A stretch of DNA of 9,998 bases from Aequorivita sp. (GTDB lineage: Bacteria > Bacteroidota > Bacteroidia > Flavobacteriales > Flavobacteriaceae): contig JAGQYZ010000097.1 in the NCBI GenBank assembly GCA_020435865.1, positions 1 to 9,998 of the forward strand, in the 5' to 3' direction. Each line of letters opens with the position of its first letter. Within the stretch, counting starts at the first letter, position 1. A program made the position numbers and the translations under genes. Below, in pieces: positions 1-5,620 of this stretch. Under the pieces are notes generated by a model, which ran no database searches, had not been told where the DNA came from, and saw only the letters and a program-made list of their open reading frames with translations.

Positions 1-59
1 TGATGCCCGTGATCATCGTGATGATCTTCTACTGCGTGGACCTGTGCGTGTGCTGACAT
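1..59 (-). CDS. coxA: Cytochrome c oxidase subunit I, N-terminal fragment (partial, 3' end outside window)
   Basis: Only the first 19 codons are present. They begin at an ATG (59..57) lying 16 bases after the coxB stop and read MSAHAQVHAVEDHHDDHGH before the window ends. No heme-copper oxidase motif can be seen, so the identification rests on position, directly downstream of subunit II, and on a His/Asp-rich N-terminus of the kind I recall for Bacteroidota CoxA proteins. Subunit I would carry heme a, heme a3 and CuB, reduce O2 to water in the inner membrane and pump protons. Six of the 19 residues are histidine. The short gap to coxB suggests the same transcript. The open frame and start are clear, but the product name is partly inferred from context. 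Confidence 0.75.
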   Translation of the reverse strand, partial: MSAHAQVHAVEDHHDDHGH

Positions 60-75
60 ATCTTTTTTGGTAATA

Positions 76-1146
76 TTATTTATTTTCTTTGCTAAGTTGT
101 TCTCCAAGGGTAGGCTGTTCTGCTAACCAGGCTTTATAATCTTCTTCAGATTCTACTATTATTTTCATTTGCATATTATAGTGGCTTATGCCACAGATTT
201 TATTGCAAAGAAGCATATAATCAAATTCGTATGGCTCTAAGGCTTCTTCACCAGCAGCTGTAAGGGCCTTGCTCTTTTCTGATCTTAATTCATTGATATG
301 CTTAACTTTATTAACAATATGATCATTTTGCCTCATCGCTTCAGTAGTGATTGTTGGGGTAAAAGCAAATTGTGTAATCATTCCTGGCACACAATTCATT
401 TGCGCTCTAAAATGGGGCATATATGCAGAGTGAAGCACATCCTGAGAACGCATTTTAAACAATACTTTTCTTCCTACTGGCAAATGCAATTCGGTTACTA
501 CTTTATCATCCTGTCCGTTTGGATCGGCAGGATCAACCCCCAGTTGATTAATGCCTTGAATTAAACGAACATTAGCTTCACCAAGAGTGTTATCATTTCC
601 ACCGTAGCGGGCCTTCCAGTTAAACTGTTGTGCATAAAGTTCTACAATTAAAGGATCGTCATCTTTATCAACATTCATAATGTCCGTCCAAGTAAATAGC
701 CCATAAATTATGAGCCCTGCCAGAGTAATTACTGGGATTATGGTCCAAATAAATTCTAATTTATCGTTGTCGGCATAAAAGGTTGCTCTCTTCACTTTAT
801 TGCCACGATAAACAAAAGCAAAGTAATGCAATACCGCTTGGGTAATAATTCCAACAAAGAAAATGAGGATCATTGTTACCAACATTAGAGTATCTATCTT
901 GGCTCCATGCTCAGATCCAGACTCTGGCAAAAGTACATCCCCCCAAAACCAGAAGCTAAGAATGGTCAGAATGTAGATGAAAGCCAAAAAGCCCATCATC
1001 AAATATCCATTTGTGTTATTATCCTTGTCCGAAGCTATTTCGGAATGTATGGTTGGCTTTGCCTGTGCCAATTTGAAAATCCTGTTCATCTGCCAAACAG
1101 AGATTCCAAAAAGAATGATTACTAATACAACTAAAAATGTGGTCAT
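76..1146 (-). CDS. coxB: Cytochrome c oxidase subunit II (CuA subunit)
   Basis: This 356-residue protein is subunit II of an aa3-type heme-copper oxidase. It takes electrons from cytochrome c, or here probably directly from ACIII, into the binuclear CuA centre. The CuA ligands are all visible: H239, C314, C318, H322 and M325, in the pattern C-x3-C-x3-H-x2-M. An aromatic electron-entry motif (AQQFNW, 172-177) precedes the cupredoxin domain. Four hydrophobic segments are seen at about 3-20, 48-68, 86-112 and 132-153. The last two are the usual hairpin of subunit II, so the first two are an N-terminal addition. There is no lipobox or cleavable signal, and no fused C-terminal cytochrome c domain. 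The usual Glu between the two CuA cysteines is Lys316. A charged insertion (about 270-308) lies before the CuA loop. The gene starts 28 bases after actF and is followed 16 bases later by coxA. Confidence 0.96.
   Translation of the reverse strand: MTTFLVVLVIILFGISVWQMNRIFKLAQAKPTIHSEIASDKDNNTNGYLMMGFLAFIYILTILSFWFWGDVLLPESGSEHGAKIDTLMLVTMILIFFVGIITQAVLHYFAFVYRGNKVKRATFYADNDKLEFIWTIIPVITLAGLIIYGLFTWTDIMNVDKDDDPLIVELYAQQFNWKARYGGNDNTLGEANVRLIQGINQLGVDPADPNGQDDKVVTELHLPVGRKVLFKMRSQDVLHSAYMPHFRAQMNCVPGMITQFAFTPTITTEAMRQNDHIVNKVKHINELRSEKSKALTAAGEEALEPYEFDYMLLCNKICGISHYNMQMKIIVESEEDYKAWLAEQPTLGEQLSKENK
172..207 (-). other. coxB: CuA copper-binding loop of CoxB
   Basis: This segment encodes residues 314-325, CNKICGISHYNM, which supplies two bridging cysteines, a histidine and a methionine to the binuclear CuA site. 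The first ligand, H239, is encoded upstream. The set of five side-chain ligands is complete, so the subunit should be redox-active. The position normally held by Glu, which ligates CuA through its backbone carbonyl in characterised oxidases, is Lys316. Confidence 0.93.
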
Positions 1147-1174
1147 CTTTACAATTTCTTCTTAAACTAAATGA

Positions 1175-2551
1175 TTAAAAATGGTAGTTTTCACTTTCTC
1201 TAATAAATGGATCATTTTTCGGTCTTAAGGAAACTTTACCAAGTCCGTTTCCAACAATAAAAATGAAAAGCCCCAAAAAGAATAGTGTTGCTCCTATTTC
1301 TGGAATTCCAAAATGCCAGTTGTGGCCTACAGTGGAAGGCATTACTAATAGGAAAATATCTATATAATGTCCAACCAAAATAAATACAGCTGCTATAACC
1401 ACAAACCAGGGAATTCTTTTATAATCGCTATTCATCAAAACGAGAATAGGGAAAACAAAATTAAGGATAAGCATTCCGAAAAACAATACTTTATATTCTT
1501 GTATTCTTATAATGAAATAAGTCACTTCCTCTGGAATGTTTGCATACCAAATCAACATAAACTGCCCAAACCAAAGGTATGTCCAGAAGATACTGAAAGC
1601 AAACATAAATTTTGCAAGATCATGAAGGTGTTTATCACTAACAAATGGAATAAGTCCTCGACCTTTTAAGTGAATGGTAACTAAAGCTATTACTGTAATT
1701 GCAGACACGAACATACTTGCAAAAATATACCAAGCAAAAAGTGTACTATACCAATGTGGTGTCATAGACATAAACCAATCCCAAGACATAGTGGCTTCGG
1801 TAAGAAGGAAAAACACAAGGAATAATACTGAAGCTTTAAAGTTTTTTCTGTATGGGCCATAGTTATTTGTTTCAGCTTGTGCCAAAGAATTCTTACGAGA
1901 AAAATAGCGATATAAATTCCATCCTAAAAGATAAATTACGGCACGAATAATAAAAAATGGGAAATTTAAATACCCGGACTTTGCTTGCAATATTTTATCT
2001 TCAGCTACCAATTCGTGATTTTGCCAAGGATAAAAATGTGTTCCTGCAAAAACAACAATCAAAAAAACAATTACTGAGCCTGGCAGTAGATAGGAAGTAA
2101 TTCCTTCCATAACTCTATAGAGAACGGGAGACCAACCAGCTTGTGAAGCATACTGAATTGCATAAAAAACAAGAGCTCCCAACGCAAGCATCATAAAGAA
2201 AAATGCAGCAACAAAAGTTGCAGACCAAGGCCTGGTTTGCAATTGGTGCAACACATGCTCTTCATGTGATGCGGCGCCATGACCTTCTGGTTTTAAATCA
2301 GTAGCATGCTGCATGGCATTTTCTGAATAACCTTCTTGCCCACGGGCTTCATCTACAAAATTGGCGGTTTCGCCCTCCTCGTGCCCTGCAACGGCATGGC
2401 TCTCGCCGTGATGGCTTTCTTGTTCTGCCATTATTTTTTTAACATCATCGATGGTTTTCGGCGTGGTTAAAAAACCGAAGATTATTCCAGCAAGCCCTAC
2501 GACTATTAGAATAATAGAAAACAGTTTTAAATTTTTTGGTAGCGTGTACAT
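1175..2551 (-). CDS. actF: Alternative complex III membrane subunit ActF
   Basis: The product is a 458-residue polytopic membrane protein with about ten hydrophobic helices (roughly 10-29, 110-134, 151-169, 196-216, 240-258, 269-293, 309-335, 352-374, 379-402 and 415-436). This matches ActF, the second large membrane subunit of ACIII and a distant relative of ActC. ActF is structural and has been proposed to take part in ion translocation; it carries no cofactor motif here. Between helix 1 and helix 2 lies an unusually hydrophilic, His- and Glu-rich loop (30-109) with nine histidines at 47, 48, 52, 57, 82, 91, 96, 99 and 102. The gene begins 38 bases after actE and ends 28 bases before coxB. 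The assignment rests on topology, size and its place between actE and coxB. The chosen ATG gives a sensible first membrane helix. Confidence 0.92.
   Translation of the reverse strand: MYTLPKNLKLFSIILIVVGLAGIIFGFLTTPKTIDDVKKIMAEQESHHGESHAVAGHEEGETANFVDEARGQEGYSENAMQHATDLKPEGHGAASHEEHVLHQLQTRPWSATFVAAFFFMMLALGALVFYAIQYASQAGWSPVLYRVMEGITSYLLPGSVIVFLIVVFAGTHFYPWQNHELVAEDKILQAKSGYLNFPFFIIRAVIYLLGWNLYRYFSRKNSLAQAETNNYGPYRKNFKASVLFLVFFLLTEATMSWDWFMSMTPHWYSTLFAWYIFASMFVSAITVIALVTIHLKGRGLIPFVSDKHLHDLAKFMFAFSIFWTYLWFGQFMLIWYANIPEEVTYFIIRIQEYKVLFFGMLILNFVFPILVLMNSDYKRIPWFVVIAAVFILVGHYIDIFLLVMPSTVGHNWHFGIPEIGATLFFLGLFIFIVGNGLGKVSLRPKNDPFIRESENYHF
2240..2419 (-). other. actF: Histidine/glutamate-rich loop of ActF
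   Basis: This region encodes residues 45-104 of ActF, between membrane helices 1 and 2. It contains nine histidines, many acidic residues and several glycines, with no hydrophobic core. It looks like a flexible surface loop. Metal binding is possible from composition, but no ordered site can be recognised. Confidence 0.7.
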
Positions 2552-2589
2552 ATCTTTACCTATTCTCTTTTAAATCTTTATTTAGGTTC

Positions 2590-3240
2590 CTATTCGGAAA
2601 CTGTATTTGTTCCAGCTATGTTGGCTTTTACCCCTGTACTGTCTGCACTAGCACCAGCTTTTGAAGCTTCTAATAAGCCGGGTTCGCCTTTAAGCGCAGC
2701 TTTTAAGTCCATTACATGCATTGCGATTTGCCAACGTTCCTTTTCATTGGTCTGTGAGGCATATGAACCCATTGCATTCAAGCCGTAAGTTTCTACGTGA
2801 TAAATTCCACCAAGCACAATATTACGTCCTGGATCAGCATAACTAGGAATTCCTAAGAATTTCTCGCGTGTTGCCAAGATTCCTTTTCCATCTCCTTTAT
2901 CTCCATGACATACAGCACAGTAAATAGTATATAACTGATTTCCTACTGCCAAGTTTTCTTCAGTTACTTTATACGGGCTTTTAAGTTCCGCTTTGGCCAA
3001 TTCCAGACCGGCTGTACTATTTTCATATTCATAAGGAGTAAAACCACGCGGAACAGTTTTTTCTGGCGGGGTCATAGCTTCTTGCTGGTTTGGGAAAATT
3101 TTATACTCACCGTTAGTTTCATAACCTACAGGTTTATACATATTTGGAAAGTACTGATAGTTTGGTTTGCTGTTATTAAAGCAAGAAACCAAACTAACCG
3201 AAGCAACAATGGCAATTACTATATTTATTAATTTTTTCAT
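2590..3240 (-). CDS. actE: Alternative complex III monoheme cytochrome c lipoprotein ActE
   Basis: ActE is the monoheme cytochrome c subunit of ACIII, held in the periplasm by a lipid anchor. I choose the ATG at 3240, giving 216 residues. It follows the actD stop by a single base (TAATATG) and yields a textbook lipoprotein signal: MKK, a hydrophobic core, then lipobox LVSC with C20 as the lipidated residue. A longer reading from 3264 would overlap actD by 23 bases and add eight polar residues before the signal. The heme site is C108-A-V-C111-H112, followed by the class I pattern GDKGDGKG, and M157 (NAMGSY) is the probable second axial ligand. The C-terminal tail is Ala/Ser-rich and low in complexity. 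actF follows 38 bases later. Confidence 0.95.
   Translation of the reverse strand: MKKLINIVIAIVASVSLVSCFNNSKPNYQYFPNMYKPVGYETNGEYKIFPNQQEAMTPPEKTVPRGFTPYEYENSTAGLELAKAELKSPYKVTEENLAVGNQLYTIYCAVCHGDKGDGKGILATREKFLGIPSYADPGRNIVLGGIYHVETYGLNAMGSYASQTNEKERWQIAMHVMDLKAALKGEPGLLEASKAGASADSTGVKANIAGTNTVSE
3181..3240 (-). other. actE: Lipoprotein signal peptide of ActE
   Basis: Residues 1-20 (MKKLINIVIAIVASVSLVSC) have a positive N-terminus, a hydrophobic core and lipobox L17-V-S-C20. Cleavage before C20 and acylation are expected. This agrees with the N-terminal triacylated cysteine anchors reported for two subunits of F. johnsoniae ACIII. The signal also supports the internal ATG as the true start. 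Confidence 0.88.
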
Positions 3241-3244
3241 ATTA
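3238..3244 (-). promoter_or_regulatory. actD-actE translational coupling junction
   Basis: The minus strand reads TAATATG, so the actD stop codon and the preferred actE start codon are one base apart. No Shine-Dalgarno sequence is evident, which is usual in Bacteroidota. Ribosomes finishing actD could restart directly on actE. Confidence 0.6.
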
Positions 3245-3778
3245 ATGGTCTTGCTCATTTTCAATTAAACTAATCTCTGATGCACCAGTATCATATAAGA
3301 ATTTGGTAAGCTTTTCAACGTCGTGGTTGTCTGCATCGACTTCCATTAAAAAATGGTCATCTGTGGTTCGAACATCTGGGTTCTCGGCTTTCTTGAACGG
3401 CCAAAGCTTACTTCTCATATAAAAAGTGATTACCATTAAATGTCCAGCAAAAAATACCGTAAGCTCAAACATAATAGGTATAAAAGCTGGCATATTCTGA
3501 TAATAGGTAAAGCTTGGTTTTCCACCAATATTTTGTGGCCAATCGTGAATCATCATAAAGTTCATCATTGCAACAGCAACGCTTAAACCAACCAATCCAT
3601 AAAGGAATGAAGTAATAGCTATTCTTGTTGGGGCTAACCCCACAGCATGGTCCAACCCATGAACAGGAAATGGTGTAAATACCTCTGAAATATGATAATT
3701 TGCCGCACGTGTTTGTTTAACGGCCTGCATCAACAGGTCATCATCTGTATAAATTGCGTGTATCTTTGTTGCAGCCAT
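3242..3778 (-). CDS. actD: Alternative complex III subunit ActD (DUF3341 family)
   Basis: This 178-residue protein fits ActD, a DUF3341-type subunit with two membrane helices, seen here at about 53-74 and 97-120. The N-terminal part (1-40) looks like a small ferredoxin-fold-like cytoplasmic domain, with the AIYTDDDLLMQAV start typical of the family. The region after helix 2 is charged and soluble. No Cys cluster or heme motif is present, so the role is structural or in assembly, in contact with ActC and ActF. The start codon lies two bases after the actC stop (TAATTATG), and the stop lies one base before the actE ATG. Both junctions suggest translational coupling and fixed subunit ratios. Confidence 0.93.
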   Translation of the reverse strand: MAATKIHAIYTDDDLLMQAVKQTRAANYHISEVFTPFPVHGLDHAVGLAPTRIAITSFLYGLVGLSVAVAMMNFMMIHDWPQNIGGKPSFTYYQNMPAFIPIMFELTVFFAGHLMVITFYMRSKLWPFKKAENPDVRTTDDHFLMEVDADNHDVEKLTKFLYDTGASEISLIENEQDH

Positions 3779-3783
3779 AATTA
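3776..3783 (-). promoter_or_regulatory. actC-actD translational coupling junction
   Basis: The minus strand reads TAATTATG, placing the actC stop two bases before the actD start. With the next junction being similar, actC, actD and actE form the tightest part of the operon. Confidence 0.6.
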
Positions 3784-3984
3784 GTTCTTGTTTTTAAGTG
3801 TTAGTGCCTGTCCAGCCCAATCATCACGTTTGGCTCTGCCGGGGAATTCACTAATTATCTCATCCAATAAATCGTATTCGCGGTCAGTCATTCTGCTTAC
3901 CTGTTCAAAAGTAAAGATACCCAATTGGTGAAGTTTTTGTTCCATAACTGGCCCAACTCCACTAATCTTTTTAAGATCATCCTG
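3781..3984 (-). other. actC: Helix-hairpin-helix-like C-terminal domain of ActC
   Basis: This stretch encodes residues 534-600. The pattern D-L-K-K-I-S-G-V-G-P, then K-L-x-x-L-G-I-F-T-F-E-Q-V, then F-P-G-R-A-K-R-D-D-W-A-G-Q-A is the small helix-hairpin-helix module that I recall as a C-terminal appendage on some NADH dehydrogenase subunits and on ribosomal protein L21 of several bacteria. Its role on those proteins is not settled in my knowledge. With ten helices before it, it should lie on the same side of the membrane as the ActC N-terminus, probably the cytoplasm. Confidence 0.8.
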
Positions 3985-5583
3985 CTTGTGAACTGCAGGG
4001 TCAAACGTTCCTATACCGCTTAGAAGATTGTCTATCTTACCTCTGTACTGTTCAAAATCCACTTGATTTTTTTCTGAATCTTCTTCAGTTGAATCATCAA
4101 AAACGGATTTAAAATGTTTTCCTTCAACATTTGCGGAAGGGCCAGCATCGGCAGGATATTCTTCTATTGTTTGTACGTGGCTAGCATCGTCACCGTGTTC
4201 AGCACGCAATTTTTTGAAAGATTCACCAGAAGATTTCAAAATTGTTTTTACCTCAGCCTGTGCAATTACTGGGAAAGTACGAGCATACAAAAGGAAAAGT
4301 ACAAAGAAGAATCCGATGGTCCCCATAAAGGTTCCAATATCTACAAAAGTAGGCTGGAACATTGTCCAAGAAGAAGTTAATCTATCCTTGCTCAAATCCA
4401 CAACAATAATGTCAAAACGTTCAAACCACATTCCTATATTAATAACAAGAGCAACAAAGAAAGTCCACATAATGTTCCTTCTTAATTTTTTCACCCAAAG
4501 TGAAAGTGGTACGATAAGGTTACACGTAATTAATGCCCAGAATGCCCACCAGTAAGGGCCTGTTGCAGCCCCAAAGGAAAGATATGTATAGTTTTCATAA
4601 GGTATGCCAGAATACCAACCAATAAAATATTCAGTAATATAAGCTACCGTAACTATACCACCTGTCAATAAGATTACCTTATTCATATATTCAATATGAA
4701 GTACGGTGATATAATTTTCAAGGTTTGATACTTTGCGCATTATAATAAGTAGCGTTTGCACCATCGCAAATCCAGAAAAGATTGCCCCAGCCACAAAGTA
4801 TGGAGGGAAAATAGTACTATGCCAACCCGGAACAACCGACGTGGCAAAGTCAAAAGATACAATAGTATGTACTGAAAGTACCAAAGGTGTTGCCAAACCT
4901 GCCAAGACAAGGGAAACTTCTTCAAAACGTTGCCAATCTTTTACGCGACCGCTCCATCCAAAGCTTAATATTCCGTATATTTTCTTCTGAAATGGACTCT
5001 TGGTTCTATCACGGATCATTGCAAAATCAGGTAATAAACCTGTCCACCAGAATACCAATGATATTGACAAATAAGTTGAAATTGCAAACACGTCCCAAAG
5101 TAGTGGTGAGTTGAAATTTACCCAAAGCGACCCAAACTGGTTTGGAATTGGAAGGACCCAATATGCCAACCATGGACGCCCCATGTGTATAATAGGGAAT
5201 AAACCTGCCTGTACAACTGCGAAAATGGTCATCGCTTCCGCAGAACGGTTAACGGCCATTCTCCATTTTTGGCGGAAAAGCAATAATACTGCTGAAATCA
5301 GTGTTCCGGCGTGACCAATACCTACCCACCATACAAAGTTTGTGATATCCCAAGCCCAGCCAATGGTTTTATTCAATCCCCATACCCCAATTCCAGTTGA
5401 AATGGTGTAGATGATACATCCCAATCCCCATAAAAATGCAACAAGGGCAATGGTAAAAACAATCCACCAAGATTTATTGGCCTTTCCCAGAACGGGTGCC
5501 CCAACATCTACACTGATGTCATGATAGGACTTCTCTCCCAGAACCAAAGGCTCTCTTATAGGTGCTTCGTAGTGTGACGACAT
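3781..5583 (-). CDS. actC: Alternative complex III quinol-oxidising membrane subunit ActC (NrfD/PsrC family) with C-terminal HhH extension
   Basis: ActC is the NrfD/PsrC-like membrane subunit expected to bind and oxidise menaquinol next to the Fe-S subunit ActB. About ten membrane helices are visible (40-62, 84-104, 117-135, 162-183, 225-245, 259-283, 300-322, 343-363, 370-388 and 414-434). Conserved-looking polar residues at the quinol end include H133 in IIHMGRP and D164 in PLLWDV; assigning them to quinol or proton binding is by analogy with studied ActC proteins. After helix 10 the protein continues for about 160 residues: an acidic, low-complexity linker (about 440-533) and then a compact domain (534-596) with the helix-hairpin-helix signature LKKISGVGPVMEQKL. 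That tail makes it longer (600 residues) than the hydrophobic core requires. There is no frameshift, and the gene runs straight into actD. Confidence 0.95.
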   Translation of the reverse strand: MSSHYEAPIREPLVLGEKSYHDISVDVGAPVLGKANKSWWIVFTIALVAFLWGLGCIIYTISTGIGVWGLNKTIGWAWDITNFVWWVGIGHAGTLISAVLLLFRQKWRMAVNRSAEAMTIFAVVQAGLFPIIHMGRPWLAYWVLPIPNQFGSLWVNFNSPLLWDVFAISTYLSISLVFWWTGLLPDFAMIRDRTKSPFQKKIYGILSFGWSGRVKDWQRFEEVSLVLAGLATPLVLSVHTIVSFDFATSVVPGWHSTIFPPYFVAGAIFSGFAMVQTLLIIMRKVSNLENYITVLHIEYMNKVILLTGGIVTVAYITEYFIGWYSGIPYENYTYLSFGAATGPYWWAFWALITCNLIVPLSLWVKKLRRNIMWTFFVALVINIGMWFERFDIIVVDLSKDRLTSSWTMFQPTFVDIGTFMGTIGFFFVLFLLYARTFPVIAQAEVKTILKSSGESFKKLRAEHGDDASHVQTIEEYPADAGPSANVEGKHFKSVFDDSTEEDSEKNQVDFEQYRGKIDNLLSGIGTFDPAVHKQDDLKKISGVGPVMEQKLHQLGIFTFEQVSRMTDREYDLLDEIISEFPGRAKRDDWAGQALTLKNKN

Positions 5584-5620
5584 ATTTAATTCTTAAATAA
5601 TTGGTTCTTGATTAATATTT

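Noticed and set aside
11..26. Inverted repeat gatcatc-gt-gatgatc near the window start.
   Set aside because: The two-base loop is too small for a hairpin, and the pattern arises from alternating His (CAT/CAC) and Asp (GAT) codons at the start of coxA.
298..564. Plus-strand open frame of 88 codons opposite coxB, and similar plus-strand frames at 1367-1669, 4214-4555 and 9181-9474.
   Set aside because: All lie fully inside strongly supported minus-strand genes, show no domain or motif, and have the irregular composition expected of antisense readings.
2552..2589. Possible promoter or terminator in the 38-base gap between actE and actF, and in the other short gaps.
   Set aside because: No Bacteroidota-type -33/-7 pair (TTTG with TAnnTTTG) and no GC-rich stem followed by a T tract were found; the gaps are just AT-rich.
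4740..4925. Minus-strand hydrophobic 61-codon frame inside actC.
   Set aside because: It is an alternate frame of membrane-helix codons in actC; hydrophobicity here is a by-product of T-rich second positions.
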